Positions 53,609-64,000 of a DNA stretch of 64,000 nucleotides are shown piece by piece. The stretch comes from Batkoa obscura (taxonomy: Eukaryota; Entomophthoromycota; Entomophthoromycetes; Entomophthorales; Batkoaceae): positions 186,001-250,000 of the forward strand of contig JASVEC010000013.1 of assembly GCA_030770535.1 (NCBI GenBank). The letters are read 5' to 3'. Position 1 is the first letter of the stretch, and the number at the start of each line of letters is the position of its first letter. The position numbers and the translations under genes were made by a program. The notes below the pieces were generated by a model. The model was not told the DNA's origin, ran no database searches, and saw only the letters and a list, made by a program, of their open reading frames with translations.

Positions 53609-54073
53609 TGTGAAATATTGGTTTATTAGCTCTCGAATTGATTATAACACAACAATCACTTAAGTTGCTGTGTTCTCAAGTTCAATCACAATCAAGTCAG
53701 AGTCCCTTATTTTGACTTGCTGCGAGAATTTATAACTTCATATTGCAAACAATATTATCCTCTTGTTTTGATATCCATACTTATTGGAGTATAAAAGAGA
53801 TCCTTCAGCATGATAACTCGAGGCTTTTTTAGTTGAATTACTCCCTGATAACGTATCATTAATAAAGTCACTAAGTCTTTCTGACAACATCTTATATAGA
53901 TTTTATAGTAGTATCTTCCATTATATTTGTTTTACATAATTCGTAGCTTATTACATACTATTTCTATTAAGTTAAGTCTATCTTAGTTACATAAACTAAG
54001 ACCGTTCGACTCAAGGCAAGTTAATTAAGCGAGAGTAGCTTTTAACTCCGACCACTGAGTATCAACTTTCACA
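53609..54073 (-). mobile_element. Solo LTR of an LTR retrotransposon (copy 3)
   Basis: Reverse orientation of the same family: on the plus strand TGTGAAATATTGG ... CAACTTTCACA, about 465 bp, with the 4-bp duplication AAAA. More diverged from copies 1 and 2 than they are from each other, so probably older. No internal region. Confidence 0.85.
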
Positions 54074-54298
54074 AAAATAAAAAAGTTTAAAATAACAATA
54101 ATTAATAATTGAATAAAGTGTACATATAAATTTTTAAAAAAATCAAAACTAATTAACTAAGTTGACTGTTGATCTAGCTTATTTTAATGTTAAAAAACAA
54201 AATATAAAATGATAGTTTTATTTTATAAATATGAATTTATAAATTCATAAAATTTATTATATAATTAAAATTAGATAGCATAATTTTACTAATAAATA

Positions 54299-54500
54299 TG
54301 GGGATGTATTTTTATATTTAAGAATTTGAGGATGTTTTTTTTAGTTTCATCACTTTTTACATCTTTTGAGCACTATTTGAGCAGAAAGATTGTTAGTAAA
54401 ATTCTTAAACAAAAAATACATCCCCATTTTGCTAATAATCTTTTCGCTCAAATAGTGCTTAAAAAATGTAAAAAGTGATGAAACCAAAAAAACATCCTCA
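54299..54500. mobile_element. GGGGATG-family MITE (outer), interrupted by another copy
   Basis: Outer copy 54299-54326 plus 54427-54500 (TGGGGATGTATTTTTATA ... ACATCCTCA). The family sequence resumes exactly after the inner element. Confidence 0.85.
54327..54426. mobile_element. GGGGATG-family MITE (inner), TT target duplication
   Basis: 100 bp, TGAGGATGTTTTTTTTAG ... TACATCCCCA. Because the pre-insertion sequence is known from other copies, the duplicated dinucleotide can be read directly as TT. Confidence 0.85.
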
Positions 54501-55764
54501 TGTTATAAATTGAGTTAGCATTTCATGTAACCAAGTTTAATAGCGATTTGATTTTTAGCCAATAGAAAAATTTTCGTCCAAAATCTTATTTCAATATTCA
54601 ACATAATGAGGTATTTATTACATTATTAGATGATATATTCTTTAAAAAATATTTATCACTTCAGCCATTTATTTTAAAATTCTTTAAATTATTATTTTAA
54701 ACGTAAATAATACATCAATTTTGCTTATTTAGTTTACTGTATTCATTTTATTACATACTACAATATTTAAGAGTTTTTTATAGTATAGATACAAAACCCA
54801 AATATTATTTATCATTCCCAAGGATTATTTACGTAGTATTTAAAATTAATTATTCCAAAAATTTTAAACTATTCAATAGTTAATGTTCTATTACGACGAA
54901 ACGTCATGACTTTATTTTATCAAATTTGTTTCATAATAAAAGTAGATAACATATTCAATGTGTTTAATAAAATACAATATCAAAGATATTTTTATCTAAT
55001 CCTTCTTAAATCGTTCTAAGATTGTATCTCTATGCGATTATTCTAACTAATGATATTGCCTTCTCTTTGTTTTATTTCTTAACATACAAGTGTTTTTATG
55101 TTGCAATATACTCCATAATACAATAATACACCTTTTATACATTTTTTAAATTTATTATTAGAGTATATAATAAATTATGTTTTTCGCACTTTTTTTTGTA
55201 TTTCATTTTTACTTTTACCTTGATAGGTTATTAAGGTGATACTATACAATATAATATCCCAAGTTTATAAAGTGTACCAAAGTAAAAATTGTTTTTAAAT
55301 GATATAGTTTATATATTTGAATAGTTTAAAAACTTAATTAAATCGTAAATAACATTTTTTAATTGATTTTGCTGAATTTTAAAACTATAAGGGCCTTTAT
55401 AAATAGCTTCAGTTTTTGAGTTAAAAATTAAAGGTAATAATATAGAATTGTAATATCAAGGTGTTTTTACATGTTAATAAGTTAAGCACCTTTAGATACA
55501 AGAAGTCTTTTCTGTTGCAAGCAACAACTTGCTTATTTTATTAACCAAGAGCCTGAAGTCCTTTAACGATAATTTACGTTTATCAATAAAGCTTAATTGA
55601 ATCAAATATACACAATTTGTCCTAATAGGATTCTCCTATGGATAAGTCCTTTAATCTTAAAACATTTGATAATGATTAAAAACAATAGCAATAAAAATAC
55701 ATTAATTTGTTCTAAAAGAATACTTTTTTTATTAAATTATTTTATGAGAAGTTAAATATTAGTT

Positions 55765-58700
55765 TCAATCTTGATTTTGTTCGTCTAAAACTTGTTGTTG
55801 TACCATTTCGAAATAGACTCCTTGTTGAGATAAAAGTTCATCATGGCTCCCTCTTTCAACAATGTGTCCATCCTTTAATACTAAAATTACATCAGCACCC
55901 TGAATAGTAGATAACCTGTGGGCAATCGATAGAGTAGTACGACCTTTTGCTGCTTTATCCAATGCTTGCTGTACAACTTTTTCTGATTCAGCATCAAGAG
56001 CAGAGGTAGCTTCATCCAAAAGTAAAATAGATGGGTTTCTAACAAGAGCACGTGCAATAGCAATACGTTGTTTTTGACCACCTGATAATTGAGAGCCTTT
56101 TCCACCTACTTTAGTATCATAACCATTTGGTAAGGTAACAATAAAATCGTGAATATTAGCTGATTTGGCTGCATTTATAACATCATCCATAGTTGGTGAG
56201 GCTCCATATGTACGTGCACCAAACATAATATTGTCTTTAATTGAAAGGTCATAAAGTGAAGGTTCTTGACCTACAAGAGCAATATTATCTCTTAAAGAAG
56301 GAAGATGATAATCTCTTACATCAACACCATCAATCATAACCCTACCTCTTGAAACATCATAAAAGCGTTCCAAAAGCCCAATAGATGTACTTTTACCACA
56401 TCCAGATGGTCCAACTAAAGCAACAAATTGACCAGGTTGAACTTCAAAATCGATACCTTTGAGAATTTTTGCTCCTGGACGGGTAGGATAGTGGAAATGT
56501 ACACCTTCAAATTTAAGAGTACCACGAATAGGGGATTCATTCTTTTCGCTGTTTGAGGTTATTTTACGTCCTGGACCCCCTTCAGTAGAATCAATATGAG
56601 GTTTACGATGAATAAGGTAGAAAATAGATGCAGCAGCATCACGAGCTTTGTTCATATCTGGGGCATAGGCAAAAACTCTTGAAGCACCAGAAGCACCCAT
56701 GATAAGAGCCATGAAAACGGTAAAGAAAGTTTGGACGGTATATTCTCGAGTTGATATTAAACTACCACCATACCAAAATGCAAGAGCATTTACATAGAAA
56801 TTGCATGACATAGAAAGCGCAAATACAAATGAAGAGTAAACAGCGTTACGGTAACCAGCTTTCAATGGTTCTTCTAAAGCATGATGGTATTGTTCGCAAA
56901 TTTGGTCTTCTTTAGTTAGTGAAGCTACGGTACGCATTGCAGCAGCATTCTCACAAGCCATATCAGCAGATTTGGAATAAGACTCCTTATTTTTCTTTTG
57001 GAAATTACGAATCATAGCAATACGTAAATAACCAGAATATAAAATTAATGGTAGGCATGCAATAACAACTAAAGCTAATTTCCATCCAAAAACTAAACCA
57101 ACGATCATTGAGGAGATAAGATTGACGACTATATTGAGAATGGATCCAAATGTAACACCACTAAAACCTTGGATATCTTGAGCATCCTGGGATAAAGCAG
57201 ATATAAGGGAACCTGTGGAGTTGGCATCACGATCAAACCAACCGATTTCTTGCCATAAAATTGAGTTAAAAGAATTCATTCTTAAGCGAGCTGATAATTT
57301 CTCTGAAGAAATAGCAAATCCAAATTGAGAACAAAGTTGTCCAATACCAGCAATTATGGCAATAATAAATAGCATAAGGGCCCAGTATGCAGTATCGTCT
57401 AATAATTTTTGTCCTGTCTGATTAAAGGCATCTAATAAACTAGCAAAAATGATAGAAAAGAAAGGATAGATCAATCCTAATACAATTGAACCAAAGGTAC
57501 CAATGAGGATGAGGTTGGTTTCCGGACGATTAGTTTTAATAATTTCCATAATTAATTCAGATAATGGATTGCTGAATTCACTTGTTACACCTTCCTCAAT
57601 ATTAGATTTAACTGATAAAACTGAATTAGTAGTTGCAACTCTAACTATTTCAGTTTTTCCGTCTTTAGTTTCTACAACAGTATCTACATATTCAGTGGCA
57701 TCGTTATCAACTTCTAGGACTTTTTCATTAACTTCAGTTGATTCCTTTTTACGACGAATATCTTGAATTTCAACTAATTTACGATATGCTCCATTGGGAC
57801 GTGCCATTAACTCATTGTGGTTACCAGCTTCAAGGACACGTCCCCTTTCCATTACAACAATTTTATCTGCATTTTTGATTGTGGATAAACGATGAGCAAT
57901 GACAATAGTTGTACGCCCTTGACTAGCACGGTCTAAAGCTTCTTGAACAATACCTTCTGATTGAGTATCAAGTGCGGATGTGGCTTCATCTAAAAGTAAA
58001 ACTTTTGGATCTTTTACAATAGCTCTAGCAATAGCAATACGTTGTTTTTGACCACCTGATAATAAGAATCCACGCTCACCGACTTGAGTGTCATAGCCTA
58101 AAGGTAATCCGGTAATGAAGGTGTTAGCATTAGATTTAATGCAAGCTTCAATGATAAGTGGTAATTGTTCTTCTCTGGGGGCATGTTCATATTTTGTTCC
58201 AATTAAACCAATAGCAACGTTGTCTGCAATAGTACCACTAAACAAAGTAGGTTCTTGAGATACTAAACCAAGTTGTTGTCTATACCATTTAAGATTTAAT
58301 TTAGCAATATCGTGTCCATCAAGATGTACTTCGCCAGAATCTGGGTCATAAAAACGCTCTAGAAGCTGAATGGTTGTTGATTTACCAGATCCTGAAGCTC
58401 CGACTAAAGCTACAGTGGTACCTGGTTCAATTTTCAAACTATAATCGTCAAAGATTTGTACCTCTGTACGGGAAGGATAGGCGAAGCGAATGTTTTTGAA
58501 CTCGATTTCACCAACAATTTGTGAGAGTTTTTCACCTTCTTTGGAATCAGATCTAATAGGTGGTACACGATCAATAGCTTCAAAGAGTTTAGCGCCAGCT
58601 CCACGAGCATAGGTAACAGCTTGAAAGTGAGGAGGGACATTAGATAACGAAAAAGCACCGAGTAAAATAGCAAAAAAGACATTCACAACTTTACCAGAAC

Positions 58701-59598
58701 CAATAAGTCCCCAATTAATCAATTCCCCTCCATAATAAAAAGCAATAGCATAACCGCAGTAAATAGCAAAAAAGATTATAGCAACACCAATACCAATAGT
58801 GATTGATTTTTTGCGACCTTCTTTTTCAGCTTTCATTATTAAATCATCGTACATTTTTCCAAGTTTCCTTTGTTGATTAAAGGCAACTGCGGTTCTAATA
58901 GATGAGAATACTTCTTCTGCTAAAGTACCGGCTGCTGAATAGAAATTCAACCCATTTGTGGTGTACTTACCTGCAAATTTGTTGAGCACAATAGCGGTTA
59001 CAACAATAACTGGAACAATAGTAAGGACAGCAAGAGCTAATCTCCATTCGGCTGTAAATGCAATTACTAAACCGGAAACGAAAGTAGCAAGATCTTGAAA
59101 TATGATGGCTACTTTTTCTCCAATACCATCTTGAACCATGTTGGTATCACTAGTAATACGAGTAGTGACTTCACCAGCACCTAAATCGTCAAACCAAGCA
59201 ATATTTTGGTGCAAAACTGCACGTAAATATTCTTCACGAATACGATGGATTTGTCTTTCAGCTACATAGATATAACTTGCCATATATAAATAAGTACATA
59301 CTAATACACCGATACCCAAATAAACAAAATAAGTAGCAAATAAGGAAATACTTTCCATAAATACATCAGGTGAACCTCCTCCTGCGAATTCACCCATAAT
59401 TGTGATCATATTTCCAAATAAGATAGATGTAGCAGGTAATGCAGCTCCGGCTCCTACTGCAGTTATTAAACCAATAATCATCAATAGTTTATCAAATGGG
59501 GTAGCATAGGTATATAATTTTCCGAATGAGACTGGGGCCAATTGTTGAGCAGAAGCTACCTTTTCTTTTTCATCGTTTTGTTTTTTTGATTTACCCAT
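55765..59598 (-). CDS. Full-size ABC transporter, ABCB / P-glycoprotein (MDR) type, 1277 aa
   Basis: Two homologous halves, each with a six-helix membrane domain and a nucleotide-binding domain. NBD1: Walker A GASGSGKST near residue 400, Q-loop VSQEPTLFSGT, signature LSGGQKQRIAIARAI near 514, Walker B VLLLDEATSALD, and the H-loop IVIAHRLSTI. NBD2: Walker A GPSGCGKST near 1064, VGQEPSLYDLS, LSGGQKQRIAIARAL near 1171, and LLLDEATSALD. All catalytic Glu and His residues are present, so both sites look active. The halves are joined by an acidic linker (residues about 615-690). The length and TM-NBD-TM-NBD order are typical of MDR1-like drug or lipid exporters at the plasma membrane. There is no intron, unlike most housekeeping genes here. 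The start ATG is at 59598 (MGKSKKQNDEKEK). Confidence 0.95.
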   Translation of the reverse strand: MGKSKKQNDEKEKVASAQQLAPVSFGKLYTYATPFDKLLMIIGLITAVGAGAALPATSILFGNMITIMGEFAGGGSPDVFMESISLFATYFVYLGIGVLVCTYLYMASYIYVAERQIHRIREEYLRAVLHQNIAWFDDLGAGEVTTRITSDTNMVQDGIGEKVAIIFQDLATFVSGLVIAFTAEWRLALAVLTIVPVIVVTAIVLNKFAGKYTTNGLNFYSAAGTLAEEVFSSIRTAVAFNQQRKLGKMYDDLIMKAEKEGRKKSITIGIGVAIIFFAIYCGYAIAFYYGGELINWGLIGSGKVVNVFFAILLGAFSLSNVPPHFQAVTYARGAGAKLFEAIDRVPPIRSDSKEGEKLSQIVGEIEFKNIRFAYPSRTEVQIFDDYSLKIEPGTTVALVGASGSGKSTTIQLLERFYDPDSGEVHLDGHDIAKLNLKWYRQQLGLVSQEPTLFSGTIADNVAIGLIGTKYEHAPREEQLPLIIEACIKSNANTFITGLPLGYDTQVGERGFLLSGGQKQRIAIARAIVKDPKVLLLDEATSALDTQSEGIVQEALDRASQGRTTIVIAHRLSTIKNADKIVVMERGRVLEAGNHNELMARPNGAYRKLVEIQDIRRKKESTEVNEKVLEVDNDATEYVDTVVETKDGKTEIVRVATTNSVLSVKSNIEEGVTSEFSNPLSELIMEIIKTNRPETNLILIGTFGSIVLGLIYPFFSIIFASLLDAFNQTGQKLLDDTAYWALMLFIIAIIAGIGQLCSQFGFAISSEKLSARLRMNSFNSILWQEIGWFDRDANSTGSLISALSQDAQDIQGFSGVTFGSILNIVVNLISSMIVGLVFGWKLALVVIACLPLILYSGYLRIAMIRNFQKKNKESYSKSADMACENAAAMRTVASLTKEDQICEQYHHALEEPLKAGYRNAVYSSFVFALSMSCNFYVNALAFWYGGSLISTREYTVQTFFTVFMALIMGASGASRVFAYAPDMNKARDAAASIFYLIHRKPHIDSTEGGPGRKITSNSEKNESPIRGTLKFEGVHFHYPTRPGAKILKGIDFEVQPGQFVALVGPSGCGKSTSIGLLERFYDVSRGRVMIDGVDVRDYHLPSLRDNIALVGQEPSLYDLSIKDNIMFGARTYGASPTMDDVINAAKSANIHDFIVTLPNGYDTKVGGKGSQLSGGQKQRIAIARALVRNPSILLLDEATSALDAESEKVVQQALDKAAKGRTTLSIAHRLSTIQGADVILVLKDGHIVERGSHDELLSQQGVYFEMVQQQVLDEQNQD

Positions 59599-61561
59599 TA
59601 TTTAGTATTTTAATAAATAATTGATATTTTGAAGGAAATAATAATTATAATATTATTATTAAAATATATTAAAATAAGTTGTTATTCATTAAAGTACATT
59701 TTATGTTTATTTATATACTATCGTGATTTAAGGTTGAGATAATTTTTATTCACTGATCTATTCACTTTAATAAAATTACTAATAAAATTGACAAATGAAA
59801 TCACAGTTTTTTTTGCTCCCCTAAGAACTTTTCTAATTAAGGCACAGTTTTCATTGATTTTTATTAGTTTACCAGTGTTGGGATAAACTCTGCTTTTCTA
59901 TTTTTTTTAAATTTGGGTAATCCTAAAACCGATAAATTTAATATCATTTTAACCAATTAAAAGCGAGATATTATTGGGTTAACTATTTAGGCGTTAAGTA
60001 TTATATGAATATATTCAATGTTGTAAATTTAATAACTAGATCTGGATAGCTCAAAAACAAATTCTTATTAAGCTAAAAATAACCAGATATTAATGTAATT
60101 TACTTTATAGCTTCGATTATGAGTTAACAATAGCTTTTTTTGTTATTAAAACAATTTTTATAATCTTTTTCTACCAGTATTCTGTTCGTTCCTTTCCTTT
60201 AGCTTAAAAACTGAAAAATGTATTGGGTAAATTGAACAAAAAGCAAGCCCATTCTTTTAAAAAAAAGTTCGGAAATTAAGTGAACCGAGTTTAAGCAGAT
60301 CCGATTTAAGCAGTGAAATTTACTTTTTTAAACTACGGCTTTTTATGCTAACAAATAGAAGACCGAAGCATTATCTTTTTATTACCCAAAATCCTTGTAA
60401 ATATTTAATCATCTCTTATCTATTGCTGCGGCGAGAAATGCTAAATATCAATATACTGGAAAGACAGAAAAAAGTAACAGTATAAATTGACTTGATGTAA
60501 TACCAAAGGTAAGGAAGAGATGACAAATAAGGTATAAGAGTTTATTGAATAAAATATAAAAAACATACAAAGGAACATGAGATGATAAACAAGCAAATAA
60601 CATTTAAAAATAGGTTAAAGAAATAGTGTAACGTATTTTACCGTCATTTAACCTTATAAGATGTTGTTATTTAAAGCACCTTTTAATAATCGATAAATTA
60701 TTTTTTACCCATGAAAAAGATAAAGTGTGGGTCTCAAAATCAACTTTTGAGCCATTGTTTTGAAAAATTGAGAATTGTGGCTTAAGTTACAGTTAAATAT
60801 TAGATAAATATTGTTACTCCTAATATTTAAAAAAAATACATATCTTTTCATTGTCATGAATTGAATAAAATAATTTCGAACTTCATCAATAACCTTTTAA
60901 CAATTTACAAGAAATTTAATCAAACTTAACTACACAATATTTATTATTAAATAAATATAGTAAATTATAAGCTAAATGTATTGATTCTAGACTATCTTGT
61001 TTTAGAAAAATTTAATTATCTAAACAATAGTGTATACAATATAGTTTAAAAAATGATCTAATTTTACTTGTTATATTTATTAAAGTTTCATTTTTATTTA
61101 CTCTATTTTTATTATAGTCAACAACTAAAATAATTTATTAAAGTATAGTTCGTTATATTTAGGATAATATTTATATATACAAGCATCAATTATAAAAGAA
61201 ACACAGTAAAATAATAATAATAATTTTATAATTCTATTCGAAATTTTAAGTTCCAAAAAGTGCATCAGTTGAAAAAACATGCAAAAAGCAACACATAAAA
61301 GTGTGTTATTTCATATTGCTTATCAAGTTGAAATGTATATTTATTTTTTAATTAAATTTCACTTTCAGTATTGGTTTTTAGAAACTCTGCCATAAATAAC
61401 ATAAAATATTTAAGAATGTAACAGAAAAAGCAGGTGAAAACTAAAAATCATATCAAAAAGTAACTATCCATCAATAGTATCCTTTTTAACACATAAACTT
61501 CGGGTCCTGTATTAATACATGTTTTTGGACACTGACTTTGGCGCTAAATACATATTTAATA

Positions 61562-61663
61562 TGGGGGGGTGTTTTTTTGTGTTTAAGAATTTTACTAACG
61601 ATCTTTCCACTCAAATAGCGCTTAAAAAATGGAAAAAGTGATGAAGCCAAAAAAACACTCCCA
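61562..61663. mobile_element. GGGGATG-family MITE
   Basis: 102 bp, TGGGGGGGTGTTTTTTTG ... ACACTCCCA, TA/TA flanks. Confidence 0.8.
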
Positions 61664-63233
61664 TATGTTTTATTAAATTGAGTAAGACATGCAAAAATTT
61701 ATCTTTAAATCTAATAGGCTGATTTTTTGGCAATGAAGCCAATCCTTTTAGAAATAATTAAGTCTTTTTTATGCAAAATATTTTATAGATTTAAAAATTT
61801 ATACTATTAATTCAAATTAAGAATAAATTAATTTTTATAAATAGTATCTTGTTTATTTTAAAAGTAATAAATTCATGGCTTATAAATCAAAATTAAAATA
61901 AAGCAGAGATAAATCTAAATATTTAATTGTGTTTAACTTGGTTTAGTAGAACAAAAATATAAACATACAATGCTGGCTATTAAATCTTAAATTATTAAAA
62001 ATAAACTTTTTCTACATATAAACCTTATGGTTTACCTTTTTATAAAAGTGAATCCTTTGGAGTGGCTACCTCCTAAAGGAAGACAGTAGTACTTTATTAT
62101 ACAAGTCATTAACATTTTTTATCAAATATAGGATTCCAAATTTACTTTTGAAATTTTATATGATTAGTATTTTAAATTGGCTAAATTTTTTATTGCTTAA
62201 ATCTGGTCAAATTTGCAGCTTTTTTGCTTTTAATCAATCAAAACAACCCACATCAAAGTCCAAATTTCTCAAAAAATGCCCAACGTCAGTGTGTTAACAT
62301 TAGTTTTATTTTAACAAAACTGATAAATAAAGGTTGAGTTCAGATAAAGTTTATTACACATGTTTAGTTTATTTTTATAACTGGTTAGATATAAGATTAA
62401 ATAGATGCTTGATTAATATTATTTGGTCTATTTTCCTTGATGAGATATCATTGAGATGATATGGTTTATTTATAAAATTTAATATGTGAAAAAAACAATA
62501 TAAGAAGGAAAGGAATATCAGAAAAGGGGGTTCTAATAAACTACTATGGGAATTATAGGGCTCGGATCAATGATAGCAACCTGCCTTTTTGAGACCCTGA
62601 ATGTTTAGTCCGATAAAAATATCTAAAAGGTATTTGGTCTATTTTTAAACTTATGACTAAACCACTATTTAAAATTTTCCAACTTATTATTTCTGTTTGT
62701 TATTTAAAATGAATAAATCCAATATAAACAACTGATTTTATGCAATAGTAACAAAGTTTCTAATAAAAATTAGACGTTTTTAGTACTTTATTCTTTCACT
62801 GATGAACCCACCTTTTAAGGTTACTTGGATTAGTAATATACTAAATTTAAAAAGGCTACCAGTTTTGAAACTCATGAAAATACCTAATATAATTTTCATA
62901 AATAACTTACAATTTTCAAAAAAAAGCAGGGTAAAAGTATATAATTACAATAACAAAAATTTTACTGTGTAAATATCGGGCCAAGTGGCCTCCAACTAAA
63001 AAAGACTCAGGATTAAAAAAGTCAGAAACAAAAATTAGTATCATAACCAATAGCCTACCTATCTATTTATCAAAGAGCTATGTATTATTTTAAAAATATC
63101 TAATACACGATCAGCAAAACCCAATAAGTTTGTTAATAGCATTAAATAAAAACTTTTACAAACCATCAACTAATATGATTGATGTATCTTTGTTGTTATC
63201 TTTATCTATGAATAACTCCAAGTAAAGCTTAAA

Positions 63234-63334
63234 TGGGGAAGTATTTTTATGTTTAATAACTTTACTAACAATTTTTCCACTCAAATAGCGCTTAAAACAT
63301 GGAAAAAGTAATGAAGCCAAAAAAAGCACCCCCA
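63234..63334. mobile_element. GGGGATG-family MITE with AA target duplication
   Basis: 101 bp, TGGGGAAGTATTTTTATG ... GCACCCCCA, flanked by AA/AA. Confidence 0.8.
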
Positions 63335-63897
63335 AATGTAGGAGATCCTTTTAGTATAATTATATTTTTACTCAAAAGCATTTTAAATGGGTTTCAAATT
63401 TACTAATTAAATAAGTGTTTGATTTTTAAGAAATTGATTTATAGCAAGTACTATTGTGTAAGTGCTTAAGTTTCAATTAGAAATTAATTAAAATGTAGAG
63501 ATAAACTAGATTTATTCAGCTCTACTCCAGGTTTAATGCAGCAATTGTATATTCTTCCTTGGAAAAGTAATGTTCTAATCAAGAGGTTAATAGCCACTTA
63601 CCACAAAGGGTTTAATATTAAAAAATAATAATCAAAGGAATTTAGCTATGGCATAATATATCTCCATGCAAAAATACTATTACAAAAATACTATTATATA
63701 CAATCTATATAAAAAGTATTGTAAGTTTACTAAAAATATATACAATATGATTAAAAACTATTAATCAGTTTAAATAAAATTAATAATAATGTTCAATGAA
63801 AAATGAAAAGTGAAAAAGTTATTTATAGTAGAATATTGCATCATTTACTTTTTTTAAAGTAAATACCCCTTTCATAAATCACAATTTATTGCAACCC

Positions 63898-63953
63898 TGA
63901 TTTAAGGTTGAATAGCTGCGTAACATGATTTGAAGTTGAATAGCTGCGCAAAA
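63898..63953. repeat. 28-bp tandem duplication
   Basis: Two adjacent units, TGATTTAAGGTTGAATAGCT... and TGATTTGAAGTTGAATAGCT..., differ at a few positions. A single related GTGATTTAAGGTTGAG occurs near 59722. Confidence 0.75.
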
Positions 63954-64000
63954 TAGGCTATATGAAATGATAGTATATAAGCGCTAATCTTTCAAATAAC

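Larger units (their letters stand above)
52625..55764. other. Intergenic with MITEs and a solo LTR
   Basis: Contains MITEs at 53309-53408, 53496-53596 and a nested pair at 54299-54500, plus the minus-strand solo LTR at 53609-54073. The 54.5-55.7 kb part, downstream of the ABC transporter, holds nothing recognised. Confidence 0.6.
59599..64000. other. Gene-free AT-rich region upstream of the ABC transporter
   Basis: 4.4 kb with no gene I could support on either strand. Contains MITEs at 61562-61663 and 63234-63334 and a hairpin near 62054-62079 (CCTTTGGAG...CTCCTAAAGG). A 28-bp tandem duplication lies at the right edge. Confidence 0.55.

Noticed and set aside
57503-57766. Plus-strand 87-codon frame
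   Set aside because: Antisense shadow of the ABC transporter linker.
1-64000. CRISPR arrays, prokaryotic operons, riboswitches, complete transposase genes
   Set aside because: None found; intron-bearing genes show this is eukaryotic nuclear DNA, and the MITEs lack any coding partner here.

Overview
The window looks like nuclear DNA of a fungus, most likely an early-diverging zygomycete-type fungus such as a Conidiobolus-like entomophthoralean (inference). The sequence is very AT-rich. Genes have short introns (about 36-60 nt, with CTAAT/CTAAC-like branch points close to the acceptor). Recognisable products include a fungal Nha1/Sod2-type Na+/H+ antiporter, PEX2, DRG1, 2-methylbutyryl-CoA dehydrogenase, a full-size ABCB/MDR transporter, an S41-type secreted peptidase, a fungal_trans-type regulator and several secreted tyrosinases. 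No prokaryotic features, CRISPR arrays or complete transposase genes were seen.

Layout. 1-2.3 kb: SCP-x thiolase (cut by the window edge) and PEX2, two peroxisomal genes head to head. 2.4-4.1 kb: two identical copies of a small cysteine-rich secreted protein as arms of a palindrome. 4.1-11.7 kb: gene-poor fossil ground with a decayed cytochrome P450 gene interrupted by a MITE, an intact and a start-less copy of a small secreted peptide, and a degenerate telomere-like tract. 11.7-14.0 kb: a broken tyrosinase, inverted relative to an intact copy at 31.6-34.0 kb. 14.1-29.9 kb: a compact block with DRG1, an EAF-like acidic protein, a Na+/H+ antiporter, a large secreted orphan, a disordered Asn-rich orphan and ACADSB. 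31.6-40.5 kb: a secreted-protein cluster with two tandem tyrosinases and two Gly/Ser-rich paralogues. 43-45 kb: a secreted S41 peptidase homologue. 45-55 kb: a transposon-dense zone with an orphan gene and a fungal regulator lacking a zinc cluster. 55.8-59.6 kb: an intronless ABC transporter. 59.6-64 kb: no gene recognised.

Mobile DNA is dominated by one roughly 100-bp non-autonomous family (about 22 copies, ends TGGGGATG/CATCCCCA). Its 2-bp target duplications are usually TA but also AA, AT or TT. Three solo LTRs with 4-bp duplications and one 215-bp foldback element are also present. The housekeeping block from 14 to 30 kb is almost free of insertions.

Functional themes are peroxisomal and mitochondrial fatty-acid metabolism (SCP-x, PEX2, ACADSB) and a secretome locus (three tyrosinases, two Gly/Ser-rich proteins, a peptidase and small secreted proteins). 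Most secretome genes carry a clear TATA box 40-100 bp before the ATG, and several show recent duplication and gene conversion. Exon models were derived by eye from frame, splice signals and family motifs; they were not checked against transcripts or databases.
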